From: Clostridia bacterium
GTDB lineage: Bacteria > Bacillota > Clostridia > Oscillospirales > CAG-272
NCBI GenBank assembly: GCA_900770145.1
Contig: CAAGJL010000030.1
Location: 1-48,818, forward strand
Direction: 5' to 3'
Length of the DNA: 48,818 nucleotides
Shown in pieces: positions 1-7,381 of this stretch. The notes beneath the pieces are model-generated. The model saw only the letters and a list, made by a program, of their open reading frames with translations, did no database searches and was not told the origin of the DNA. Every line of letters starts with the position of its first letter. The stretch's first letter is position 1. Made by a program: the position numbers and the translations under genes.

Positions 1-1
1 C

Positions 2-20
2 CCGCCGCAAGGCGGTTTTT
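2..20 (+). terminator. Rho-independent terminator-like hairpin of an upstream gene
   Basis: CCGCC and GGCGG pair around a GCAA loop and are followed by five T residues, the shape of an intrinsic terminator on the + strand. It presumably ends a gene lying left of the window. The stem is only 5 bp, and the same GC palindrome recurs nearby as a repeat, so it could also be just one member of that repeat family. Confidence 0.45.
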
Positions 21-114
21 GAAAAAATCCCCCTTAAAATCCCCTAAAAACTTTTGGGCAGCCGATGCCGGAATGTTCGGCGAACGCACCCAAAGTAACG
101 TATCAGTCGGTCAG

Positions 115-182
115 CCCCCGCCGCAGGCGGTATCCGCAAGGTGCCCCCGCCGCAGGCGGCCGCAAGGCGGTCGCAAGGCGAT
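115..182. repeat. Cluster of short GC-rich palindromic repeats upstream of spoIIIAA
   Basis: Three to four variants of CCGCCGCAGGCGG / CCGCAAGGCGG are packed into about 70 bp. The same motif occurs at position 2 and, inverted, at 4970-4991 and near 5070. They look like REP-type intergenic palindromes of the host. The whole stretch 1-247 holds no convincing gene; I could not identify a sigma-E promoter for the spoIIIA operon in it. Confidence 0.5.
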
Positions 183-247
183 GCCGGGACGCTTGAATAT
201 CGGTCTATTTCCCCGCCCCGGCACATAAGATATGCCGGGGGGATTTT

Positions 248-1168
248 ATGCAATCGGTGATTTTCAACCGGCGGCGCTTGTTTCCGGCGGCGCTGACGGC
301 GCTCTTGCCTCCCAGGATTGCGGCGGAGGCGGAAGCCGCCACCCCGGCAGGAGTTCTGCCGGAGGAACTGCGCCTTGGTCGCGGGCGGTGCGCGATGTTG
401 GTGGCGGGCGGCAAAAATCTGCGCCTTTCCCCCGCCACGGCGCTCTCCGCCGAAGAATGCGAAACGCTCCTGCTCCGCTTTTGCGACGGCGCGCTTTACG
501 CGCATGAGGAAACCCTGTGCGAGGGGTATCTCACGCTTGCCGGCGGCATCCGTATAGGGGTCGCCGGGTGCGCCGCCGTACAGGGGCACCGGGTGACCGG
601 CGTGCGCGATATTTCCTCTTTCGTGATCCGCATTCCGCACGAAACGCCCCCCGCAGGAGAGGAAATCTGCGAGTTGCTTCGCCTGCTTTCCGGGCGCGGG
701 GTGCTGATTTTTGCCCCTCCCGGGGTGGGAAAAACCACGCTGTTGCGCGCCGTGGCGGAGAAAATGGCGGGGGGCGTTCCCCCTTGCCGCGTGGTGCTGG
801 TGGACGCGCGCGAGGAACTTTCGGCGTTCCCTTTCGGCGCGGCGCGGTGCCCCGATATTCTGCGCGGCTACCCCAAAGGGGTCGGCATTTCCATCGCCGT
901 GCGCACGCTTTCGGCGGAGCTGATCGTATGCGACGAAATCGGCGGCTTTGAGGAGGCGGAGGAAATCGTGCGGGCACACATCTGCGGGGTGCCGCTGCTT
1001 GCCAGCGCCCATGCCGCCACCGCACCGGAACTGCTGGCGAGACCCGGCATGCGGCTTCTTCATGACGCGCGTTGTTTCGGCGCATATGTGGGGATTTCCC
1101 GCCGGGCGGGGGCGGTGGACTTTGATTATGACGTTCTTTCCTGGGAGGCGGCGGATGCACTTTTATAA
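248..1168 (+). CDS. spoIIIAA: Stage III sporulation protein AA (SpoIIIAA ATPase)
   Basis: AAA-type secretion ATPase of the SpoIIIA-SpoIIQ channel that links mother cell and forespore after engulfment; it is expected to act on the mother-cell side of the membrane complex. The 306 residues match the family length. A Walker A motif (PPGVGKTT) lies near residues 157-164, followed by VVLVDAREE and VCDEIGG, which fit the Walker B region. The ATG at 248 is preceded by a GGGGGG stretch and gives a full-length N-terminus. It is the first gene of the spoIIIA operon, and its last 14 bases overlap spoIIIAB. The assignment is firm because the next genes follow in the canonical AA-AG order. Confidence 0.95.
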   Translation: MQSVIFNRRRLFPAALTALLPPRIAAEAEAATPAGVLPEELRLGRGRCAMLVAGGKNLRLSPATALSAEECETLLLRFCDGALYAHEETLCEGYLTLAGGIRIGVAGCAAVQGHRVTGVRDISSFVIRIPHETPPAGEEICELLRLLSGRGVLIFAPPGVGKTTLLRAVAEKMAGGVPPCRVVLVDAREELSAFPFGAARCPDILRGYPKGVGISIAVRTLSAELIVCDEIGGFEEAEEIVRAHICGVPLLASAHAATAPELLARPGMRLLHDARCFGAYVGISRRAGAVDFDYDVLSWEAADALL

Positions 1169-1637
1169 ACTGTTCGGTTTGATTTTGCTGTTTGCCTGCG
1201 GCGTGGTTGCCGGGCTGTCGTTTCGCGCTTTCTTCCGGCGGCGGTGCCGACAGGCGGAAGCGTTTCTCTCCCTCTTGCGTTATTACCGGTTTCAGATTGA
1301 CTGTTTCTCCGCGCCCGAACGGGCAATTCTCGCCTCGTGTGACCGCGCCCTGCTGGCGGACTGCGGCGCCGAGGGCGCCGCACGCCCGGCTGACCTTGCG
1401 ACGCTGTTGAAAAGCGCGCGGCTGTACCTGCCGGAGGAGATGAGCGCGCTGTTGGTTTCGCTCTCCGGGGAGCTGGGCGGCACCTACCGCGCGGAGCAGG
1501 TGCGGTGTATCGATCACTATATCGCGCGGTTTACCCCGCTGTGCGAGGCGCTGAACAGGGAACTGCCCAAGTGGGAAAAACTGGCGCTGGCGCTTCCCCT
1601 GTCGCTCTCGGCGGCGGTGATGCTGTTGTTGTGGTAG
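1155..1637 (+). CDS. spoIIIAB: Stage III sporulation protein AB
   Basis: A 160-residue protein of the SpoIIIAB (type II secretion GspF-like) family, a mother-cell membrane component of the SpoIIIA channel. An N-terminal hydrophobic helix (about residues 5-22) is followed by a basic stretch, a helical soluble region with RYYRFQIDCFSAPERAIL, and a C-terminal hydrophobic segment ending in LLLW. The start at 1155 overlaps the end of spoIIIAA, which is normal for this operon and suggests translational coupling. Unusually, the next operon gene, spoIIIAC, is 586 bp downstream instead of being adjacent. Confidence 0.92.
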   Translation: MHFYKLFGLILLFACGVVAGLSFRAFFRRRCRQAEAFLSLLRYYRFQIDCFSAPERAILASCDRALLADCGAEGAARPADLATLLKSARLYLPEEMSALLVSLSGELGGTYRAEQVRCIDHYIARFTPLCEALNRELPKWEKLALALPLSLSAAVMLLLW

Positions 1638-2223
1638 GGGCGGGGCGGAACGGGTCCCCCGCCGCGGCTCGCGGCGGCGGACGGTGGGATAAGATTCCGA
1701 CAAACGGCGAGTGCCTGCCCCGTGCCCTGCGGGAACGGCAAAATATTTTTCGCAATGTTCGCACAACCTCCGCAGGGCGTCGGTTGTCTGCGGTAAGAGG
1801 TCACCCGCGAGTTCGCACAAACAAGAAAAGACACCCCCCCGGTAAAGGGAGCCGGCGCCACCCCCTGTTGACGCATAGCGTCAACGTCGGATAGGGGGCA
1901 ACCGGGAATTGGGATTAGACTTCTTATCGCGGGGGGTATATGGAATGCCCCCCTACGGTGAAGTAAGGTGTTTCTCACATTGTTCGCACAATCTCAAAGG
2001 CTCCCTTGTGTAAAGGGAGCTGGCGCCAAAGGCGCCTGAGGGATTGTAAAAGTTTGGCGTTTACAGAAAAGAATAAAGATAGTTTGTGTCAGGTACAACC
2101 CCTCAGCCTCGTTTCACTCGGCACCTCCCCTTACACAGGGCAGGCTCAGAAGTGCGCCGCCGGTTGTGCTCTGATTTTATTCAAAATTCCGGTAAAGTTC
2201 AACTCAGACGGGAGGTTGCAAAA
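1638..2223. repeat. Repeat-filled gap inside the spoIIIA operon
   Basis: No gene is supported here. The gap contains a perfect 8-bp hairpin CCGCCGCG/CGCGGCGG (1659-1677), a perfect hairpin GTTGACGC/GCGTCAAC (1867-1885), several GTTCGCACAA units (near 1757, 1813 and 1982), a CCTACGGTGAAG unit near 1956, and the MITE listed separately. The same units recur at 48190-48818, so they belong to host repeat families. The gap ends in a good ribosome binding site (GGGAGG at 2211-2216) for spoIIIAC. Confidence 0.7.
1996..2146. mobile_element. MITE-like element, about 150 bp, with long imperfect terminal inverted repeats
   Basis: The left end (AAGGCTCCCTTGTGTAAAGG through GAGGGATTGT, 1996-2047) and the right end (2095-2146), read in reverse complement, both begin with GCTCCCTTGTGTAA or GCCTGCCCTGTGTAA and both finish in GAGGGRTTGT. 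This is an inverted repeat of about 50 bp around a core of about 45 bp (2048-2094) with no coding capacity. A closely related copy starts at 48697 and includes the same core AAAGATAGTTTGTGTCAGG. The element is non-autonomous; no transposase is visible. Confidence 0.65.
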
Positions 2224-2418
2224 ATGGATGTCAGCCTGATATTACGGGTGGCGGGAATCGGTATTTTAGTGGCGGTTGCCGCGCAGATTCTGCAAAAAAG
2301 CGGAAGGGACGAGCAGGCAACGCTGGTGGTGGTTTCCGGCATTGTCGTGGTGTTTCTGCTTCTGGTGCGGGAGATCGGCACCCTGTTTGATACGGTGCGC
2401 AGCACCTTCGGATTCTGA
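2224..2418 (+). CDS. spoIIIAC: Stage III sporulation protein AC
   Basis: A 64-residue protein with two hydrophobic helices (about residues 5-24 and 33-52) and the family signature AAQILQKSGRDEQA between them, matching SpoIIIAC of the forespore-mother cell channel. The ATG at 2224 is chosen because GGGAGG sits 7 bases upstream and because it gives the normal short length; an in-frame extension to 2086 would run into the MITE. Its stop codon overlaps the spoIIIAD start by one base (TGATG). Confidence 0.93.
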   Translation: MDVSLILRVAGIGILVAVAAQILQKSGRDEQATLVVVSGIVVVFLLLVREIGTLFDTVRSTFGF

Positions 2419-2804
2419 TGAGCATTTTTGCGGTGTGCGGCTGTGCGCTCCTTGCCGCGGTGCTGATTCTGCTGTTGCGCGAATGGCGCTCCTCCCTGGC
2501 GCTGCCTTTGCGCATTGCCGGGGCGCTGGTGCTGTTTTTGGCGGCATTTTCGCTGTTTACCCCCATCACGGTGCGCATTTCGGAGCTTTTTTCGGTCGCC
2601 GGCGGGGGCGACATCGCCCCGATTCTTTTTCGGGCGCTGGGCATTGCGCTGATTGCGGAATTTACCGCCTCGCTCTGCCGTGACCTTGGCGAGAGTACGC
2701 TTTCCGCCGGGGTGGCGCTGTTCGGCAAGTTGGAAATTCTCTTGCTGGCGCTCCCGTTTGTGGACGACCTCCTCTCGCTGGCAAAGGAGTTGCTGGAATG
2801 GTAA
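2418..2804 (+). CDS. spoIIIAD: Stage III sporulation protein AD
   Basis: A 128-residue, strongly hydrophobic protein with three to four membrane helices, matching SpoIIIAD in size, hydropathy and position. The C-terminal part GKLEILLLALPFVDDLLSLA is typical of the family. It begins on the TGATG overlap with spoIIIAC and ends 7 bases inside spoIIIAE, so AC, AD and AE are almost certainly translated as a coupled set in the mother cell. Confidence 0.93.
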   Translation: MSIFAVCGCALLAAVLILLLREWRSSLALPLRIAGALVLFLAAFSLFTPITVRISELFSVAGGGDIAPILFRALGIALIAEFTASLCRDLGESTLSAGVALFGKLEILLLALPFVDDLLSLAKELLEW

Positions 2805-3970
2805 AAAAACGCCTGTTTTGCATCACGTGTGCCGTCTTTTTGCTCTTTTGGCTGTCCGTGCCCGCCGCCGCAGAGGCAACGGCGGCGGGCACGGACGGCG
2901 CCGCGGGGAGCGTGGAGGAGAGCGGCTTCGGTGCATTCCGCGATTTTCGGTCGGCGCTCCCGCCGGAGGTGGCGGCGCTGTTGCCGGACGGCTTTTTTGA
3001 CGACGACCCGGAGGCGGTGGCTTCCGCCGTGCAGAAAGCTGCCGACGTGCCGGAAATCCTCGCGTTTATCCGCGATTTTCTCGGCGTTTCCTTTCGGCAG
3101 CTGCTCCCCCTGCTGGCAGCGATTGCGGGGATTCTGGTGATTTCCGCCGTGTTGCGCACGGTGGGGGAGCATTGCGGCGGCGGGAGCGGACGTGCCTTCT
3201 CCTTTTGTTCGGTCACGGCGCTGGCGCTGCTGCTGTTGCGGCAGTCGCTTTCCGGCGTTTCGCGTCTGCGCACCTGGTTTGACACGCTGAGCACGCTGGC
3301 AGGCTCGATGTTGCCGATGATGGGCACGCTTTACGCGCTGGGCGGCAACGTGCGCGCCGCGGCGGCAAATCACGCGGTGTTTTCGATCTTTTTATCGGTT
3401 GCCCAGGTGCTGTGCACCCGCGCGGTACTGCCCGTGGCGGGTATTTGCCTGCTGCTTGCCGTCTGCGACGCGCTGACCGGGCGCGCGGCGCTCAAACCCC
3501 TCGGCAATCTGATCAAGCGCACGTTTACCTTAGGGCTTTCGTTTTTTATGCTGTTACTTTCCTTCCTCCTGGGGTTACAGACCACGCTGGCGGCAGGCAG
3601 CGACACGCTGGCACTGCGCACCGTGCGCTTTGCCGCGGGCAGTTTTCTCCCGGTGGTGGGCGGCTCGGTCTCCGAGGCGATGAAAACCGTGGCGGGCAGT
3701 ATCGCTTATCTGCGCACGCTTGCCGGCACCGGCGGGATTTTGGTACTTTTCCTCTTCTTTTTGCCTACCTTTCTGACGGTTCTGACCACGAGAATTGTAT
3801 TTATGCTTTGCGGCGCGCTGGCGGAACTGTTGGAGGCGAAAAGCGAGGGGCGGGTGCTTTCGGAACTGGCGTCGGTTTACGGGTTCTTTCTCGCCGTGAT
3901 TGCGGCGGTGTTTACCATGGCGGTGTTCGCACTGACCGTTTTTGCGCACTGCGCCGTGGCGGGAGGCTGA
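2798..3970 (+). CDS. spoIIIAE: Stage III sporulation protein AE
   Basis: A 390-residue polytopic membrane protein of the SpoIIIAE family, the largest membrane subunit of the SpoIIIA channel. It starts with a signal-peptide-like segment (MVKKRLFCITCAVFLLFWLS, with AAA-type sites near residue 25), then an acidic extracytoplasmic stretch (residues 30-95), then about eight hydrophobic helices. The motif LSFLLGLQTTLAAGSDTLALRTVRFA near residues 250-275 is characteristic. The 7-base overlap with spoIIIAD and the 1-base gap to spoIIIAF keep it inside the operon. Confidence 0.94.
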   Translation: MVKKRLFCITCAVFLLFWLSVPAAAEATAAGTDGAAGSVEESGFGAFRDFRSALPPEVAALLPDGFFDDDPEAVASAVQKAADVPEILAFIRDFLGVSFRQLLPLLAAIAGILVISAVLRTVGEHCGGGSGRAFSFCSVTALALLLLRQSLSGVSRLRTWFDTLSTLAGSMLPMMGTLYALGGNVRAAAANHAVFSIFLSVAQVLCTRAVLPVAGICLLLAVCDALTGRAALKPLGNLIKRTFTLGLSFFMLLLSFLLGLQTTLAAGSDTLALRTVRFAAGSFLPVVGGSVSEAMKTVAGSIAYLRTLAGTGGILVLFLFFLPTFLTVLTTRIVFMLCGALAELLEAKSEGRVLSELASVYGFFLAVIAAVFTMAVFALTVFAHCAVAGG

Positions 3971-3971
3971 A

Positions 3972-4424
3972 ATGAACGTGATTTTTCCTCTTTTTTGCGT
4001 GGTGCTGGCGGCGGCAATGGCGGAATTGCTGATCCCGGAGGAGGGGGGCGCGGGCACCAAAAAGGTGTTGCGGGTGCTGACCTCGCTTGCCGTGCTGTTG
4101 CTGATTCTGTCTCCGCTGACCTCTTTTTTGAAAAAAAACGCGGAAATCCCCTTGCCCGCCGCCGGGGAAACGCCGGATTTCGAGGCGGTGTTTGCCGGGG
4201 CAGCGGACGCGGCGGGCAAAGCGGAGTTTGAATCGCGCCTTCGCGCGGCGCTGGCGGCAGAATTCGGGGCGGAAGAAAGCAATTTTACCCTGACGGTACG
4301 ATACGAAAACGGAGAGCCGACGGAAATTGCGGTGGCGCTTTCCGGCAAGGCACTGACGGTTGACCCGCGGGAGGTCGAAACCTATCTGACAGGGCTTTTG
4401 CAACTGCCGGTGCAGGTGAGATAA
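3972..4424 (+). CDS. spoIIIAF: Stage III sporulation protein AF
   Basis: A 150-residue protein with two N-terminal membrane helices (about residues 4-18 and 34-52) and a soluble alpha/beta C-terminal domain, the layout of SpoIIIAF, which resembles ring-building motif proteins of secretion systems. The ATG at 3972 follows the spoIIIAE stop by one base and restores the usual N-terminus; an upstream ATG at 3942 would lie inside spoIIIAE. Identity is supported by both architecture and operon position. Confidence 0.9.
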   Translation: MNVIFPLFCVVLAAAMAELLIPEEGGAGTKKVLRVLTSLAVLLLILSPLTSFLKKNAEIPLPAAGETPDFEAVFAGAADAAGKAEFESRLRAALAAEFGAEESNFTLTVRYENGEPTEIAVALSGKALTVDPREVETYLTGLLQLPVQVR

Positions 4425-4470
4425 TAAGATAAAATCCCCCCATACGGATAGAGAAAAAGGAGAAAACGGC

Positions 4471-4959
4471 ATGAAAAAAGAAAACATCCTGGGGTTTTTG
4501 AAAACCAAGGGGCGCTTAGCGGCGCTGGTCGCGCTGGGGGTGCTGGGGATCTTTCTGCTTCTGTTTGCAGGGGTCAGGGAGGGCGGCGGCGACAGCGCCG
4601 CCGTCAGCGAGGACAGCACTGCGGAGCGGGAGGCGCTTGCCGCCTACGAGGCGGAATTGGAAAAGGAGCTGGAACTGTTTTGCGAGTCGGCGGCGGGCGT
4701 GTCGGACGTGCACGTGATGGTCAGTTTTTCCGAGGGATTCTGCCGGCGGTACGTGCGGGATGAAAACGGAAAACCGATCACGGTCGGCAGCGGCTCCTCC
4801 GTGCGGGCGCTGGAAGAGGGCACCGTCCCCCCCGCCGTCAGCGGGGTGGGCATCGTGTGCCGCCGGGGGAACGACCCCGCAGTGCAAAAAACCCTGACCG
4901 AGCTGATTTCCACCGCCCTCGGCATCCCCTCCAACCGCGTTTTTGTGACGGGAAGATAA
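4471..4959 (+). CDS. spoIIIAG: Stage III sporulation protein AG
   Basis: A 162-residue protein with a short basic N-terminus, one membrane helix (about residues 17-34) and an extracytoplasmic ring-building domain, matching SpoIIIAG, which forms a large ring in the intermembrane space. The segment containing SDVHVMVSF, followed by VSGVGIVCRRGNDPAVQ and IPSNRVFVTGR, is typical. A clear AAAGGAG precedes the start. SpoIIIAG normally precedes spoIIIAH; here a P-type ATPase gene follows instead, so the operon ends at AG in this window. Confidence 0.93.
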   Translation: MKKENILGFLKTKGRLAALVALGVLGIFLLLFAGVREGGGDSAAVSEDSTAEREALAAYEAELEKELELFCESAAGVSDVHVMVSFSEGFCRRYVRDENGKPITVGSGSSVRALEEGTVPPAVSGVGIVCRRGNDPAVQKTLTELISTALGIPSNRVFVTGR

Positions 4960-4969
4960 TCGCAAACAT

Positions 4970-4991
4970 CCCGCCGCCGCCTTGCGGCGGG
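4970..4991. terminator. GC-rich hairpin after spoIIIAG
   Basis: CCCGCCGC pairs with GCGGCGGG around a 6-base loop just after the spoIIIAG stop. There is no T tract, so it may be a weak terminator, an RNA-stabilising hairpin or simply another copy of the host GC palindrome. The remaining stretch to the ATPase start at 5144 holds only a second partial copy (around 5068-5079) and the ribosome binding site. Confidence 0.35.
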
Positions 4992-5143
4992 GCTAACAGG
5001 CCGGCGCGTACCTCTGGGTGCACACGCCCGACATCCCGGCAACAGTCGCCGAAAAATTTTTGCGGGGCACCTTGCGGCGGCGTTTGATTCTTTTCTTTCT
5101 CCCCTTTGCATACAGTAAAAGGAAGAAAAAGGAGGTACATTCC

Positions 5144-6052
5144 ATGACAAACGAAATCCACCGCCGGCGGGCGGGGTTGTCGCCGCGGCAGGTACAGGAG
5201 GCGCGCCGCGCGCACGGCGAAAACCGGTTCAGCGAGGCAAAGCGGCAGGGGTTCTGGCGGCATTTTCTTGCCAATCTCGGCGACCCTGTCATCAAAGTGT
5301 TGCTGGCGGCGCTTGCCGTCAACCTCCTGCTGCTTTTTCGCGGCAGGGACTGGTTTGAAACCGTCGGCATTGCGGTCTCCGTGTTTCTTGCCACTTTTAT
5401 CTCCACCCTCTCGGAATACGGAAGCGAGGCGGCGTTCAACCGACTTTGCGAGAGCTGCGGCACGGCGTTTTGCCGGGTGCGGCGCGGAAACGTGACCGAA
5501 ATCCCGGTCGCCGAAGTGGTGGTGGGCGACGTGGTTCTGCTTTCCCCCGGTGAGAAAATCCCCGCGGACGGGGTGCTTTTTGAAGGGAAACTGACGGTAG
5601 ATCAATCGGCGCTCACGGGCGAGAGCCGCGAGGCGGAAAAGTCCCCCTCCCCCGTGCGCGGCGCCCTCTCGCCCGACTCCCCTGCCGGGTTGTTTGCCGG
5701 GTGCACCGTGCTTTCCGGCGAGGGGGAAATGGAGGTCGCCCGCGTGGGGGACGCCACCATGCTTGGCGGCATTTCGGGCGAACTGCAACAGGCGACCGGC
5801 GACAGCCCGCTCAAGCGGCGCCTCTCGAAACTGGCGAGGCAGATCAGCGTGGTGGGCTACCTCGCGGCGGGGCTGTGCGTGGCGGCATTCCTTTTTGACC
5901 GCCTGTTTATCGACTGCGGCTTTTCGGGCGCGGTGCTGCTCTCGCGCGTGCGCGATTTTCCTTTTCTCGCCTCGCTCCTCTTAAACGCCCTCACGCTGGG
6001 ACTGACCGTCGTGGTCATGGCTGTCCCCGAGGGCAATGTGCTGTTAGTATAA
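5144..6052 (+). pseudogene. P-type Ca2+-transporting ATPase, N-terminal part, split by the prophage
   Basis: This is the first third of a P2-type cation-pumping ATPase. It contains the N-terminal cation-ATPase domain (residues about 1-70, with the HGENRF region), helices M1-M2, the actuator domain with VDQSALTGES (TGES loop used for dephosphorylation), M3 and the start of M4. The host reading frame ends in AVPEG at the attachment core; five phage-derived codons and a TAA follow. The ATG at 5144 follows AAAAAGGAGG, the best site in the region. The fragment lacks the phosphorylated Asp, the nucleotide-binding domain and M5-M10, so it cannot pump alone. The remaining 585 codons lie at 44846-46601 and join exactly in frame if the prophage leaves. 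Calcium as substrate is inferred from family resemblance. Confidence 0.9.
6025..6033 (+). other. attL: attL core (prophage left attachment site)
   Basis: CCCCGAGGG is shared with attR. To its left lies host ATPase sequence coding AV(P); to its right lies phage sequence containing GTTAGTATA at 6043-6051, the right arm of the predicted attP. The symmetry centre of the attP arms falls on the GA at 6029-6030, the predicted 2-base crossover of a serine recombinase. Confidence 0.88.
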
Positions 6053-6080
6053 CAGGGGTAGCCGGTTGGCTACCCCTGTT
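6051..6080 (+). terminator. Strong terminator hairpin just inside attL
   Basis: AACAGGGGTAGCC pairs perfectly over 13 bp with GGCTACCCCTGTT around a GGTT loop, followed by ATTGTTTTG. It begins at the stop codon that ends the truncated ATPase frame. It should stop host transcription from the spoIIIA/ATPase side from running antisense into the phage late genes, and it may also end the minus-strand late transcript. Confidence 0.8.
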
Positions 6081-6109
6081 ATTGTTTTGTTTTCGCATTT
6101 GTTATGTTG

Positions 6110-6988
6110 TTATTGCGTTGCTGTGTTTTGCTGTTGCACCGTTTCTTCCGGGCTTTCTTTTGCGCACCACTCTTTGCACAGGCGGATCATGTAGATCTGG
6201 TTTTTCTTGAATCCGGCTTCCACTTCCGTGATATTGAGAAAACCGTTACTGCGACCGAAAATCAGAGCGAAGAGAATCGGCAGCATCCGAATCCCCCATT
6301 GAATCAGGGCAGTCCACGAGAAATTGAACACGAGGTCGATGCAAACGGTGCCGGAAAATATCGTCATAAGCGCGCGCCACAGCATACCGGACATTTTGTT
6401 CACCTTCTCAAGTTTATGCCCGGACATCCCCATCGGGCGCGACCTGCGGACGCTGTTCTCGTCACAGGAAATCAGGTCGGATTTCTTAATTGCCACCGGT
6501 TTTGCGCGGTTGCACTTGATGATTGCCAGCTTCACGCGGAAACGCATTTTCTGCCGCAGAATGGCATGCAACGGCATCGGAAGGTATTTCGCGGCGTACT
6601 CTTCGTAATTCAGGTCATACGGAAGCAGGATTCCTTTCCGGTATTCCACCAATTCGGACTTGATATAATCCTCCAGGAAATCCGGGAGTTTGCCGATGAG
6701 ATTGCCGTGCAGCAAAGAATCTCTTTCCGTCTGATACTCCTTCGCCGTTGCGAGATATTCTCCGTCCTGCTTTCCGTCCATCTTTCCCTTGTTATAGCAA
6801 TGATTGTAGGTCATTGTGGTGACAATATAGAGCAGTACGGACAGAGCGGTAATTCTATTGATTCCCTGAAAGGAAAACCCGAAATCCGTGAAGTTTACTG
6901 CCGTGGCGATGACAATCGTGACGAAAATCACGATGTCGCCCCATTTCACCCCCGCTTTTCCGGGTTCCTTTTCTCTCACGTCAAACAT
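6110..6988 (-). CDS. Phage membrane protein of unknown function, last gene of the late operon
   Basis: A 292-residue protein that I do not recognise. About four hydrophobic helices are visible: residues 16-36 and 46-62 near the N-terminus, and two more around residues 205-225 and 230-248. A hydrophilic, basic middle portion (residues 70-200) separates the pairs and contains KLPDFLEDYIKSELVEYRKG. The C-terminus is polar and Gln-rich. It is the third of three consecutive membrane-protein genes at the distal end of the late operon, where lysis genes often sit, but it has no lysozyme or amidase motif. A role in lysis, superinfection exclusion or host-envelope alteration is speculation. Confidence 0.75.
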   Translation of the reverse strand: MFDVREKEPGKAGVKWGDIVIFVTIVIATAVNFTDFGFSFQGINRITALSVLLYIVTTMTYNHCYNKGKMDGKQDGEYLATAKEYQTERDSLLHGNLIGKLPDFLEDYIKSELVEYRKGILLPYDLNYEEYAAKYLPMPLHAILRQKMRFRVKLAIIKCNRAKPVAIKKSDLISCDENSVRRSRPMGMSGHKLEKVNKMSGMLWRALMTIFSGTVCIDLVFNFSWTALIQWGIRMLPILFALIFGRSNGFLNITEVEAGFKKNQIYMIRLCKEWCAKESPEETVQQQNTATQ

Positions 6989-7000
6989 TGTTTACTCCTT

Positions 7001-7378
7001 TCACACCGGGGTCTCCCGGTCTGCGTACCTGTTTCTCTGCATGCACACCAGAGCGCTGAGAGCCGACCCGACAAGACCCCCGATGCAGATGGCAAACATC
7101 TGACCGGAAATGTTCATCAAGACATAGGAAATCCCGGCGCCGATAGTCCAGAGCACCGGCATGGAGGCGTTCATCACAAACTCAAACATGCTTTTGAATT
7201 TTTTGAAAAACGGGATGGAAGCAATCAGGGCCACCACGACAAGACCGCCGGATACCACGGGCTTTGAGCCGGTTCTGACCCAGATGGGAAAGCAATAGCA
7301 CGCCACGGCAATCGGGGGGAGAGCCCCCACAATACGGGAAACAAGATCCCACAGGTCGTAAAGTTGCCGTTTTGTCAT
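7001..7378 (-). CDS. Small polytopic membrane protein, holin-like candidate
   Basis: A 125-residue protein with four predicted membrane helices (about residues 15-33, 42-57, 68-90 and 93-112) and a basic C-terminal tail (QRNRYADRE). Its size, hydropathy and position near the end of the late operon are compatible with a holin, but I see no family signature, and the neighbouring genes do not encode a recognisable endolysin. It lies 3 bases after the preceding gene and 12 bases before the next, so it is co-transcribed with both. Function is unassigned; holin is only the leading guess. Confidence 0.7.
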   Translation of the reverse strand: MTKRQLYDLWDLVSRIVGALPPIAVACYCFPIWVRTGSKPVVSGGLVVVALIASIPFFKKFKSMFEFVMNASMPVLWTIGAGISYVLMNISGQMFAICIGGLVGSALSALVCMQRNRYADRETPV

Positions 7379-7381
7379 CGC

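Noticed and set aside
195..235. Sigma-E promoter for spoIIIAA
   Set aside because: ATA-like and CATA-like elements are present, but the spacing is about 22 bases or more, too long for a convincing match.
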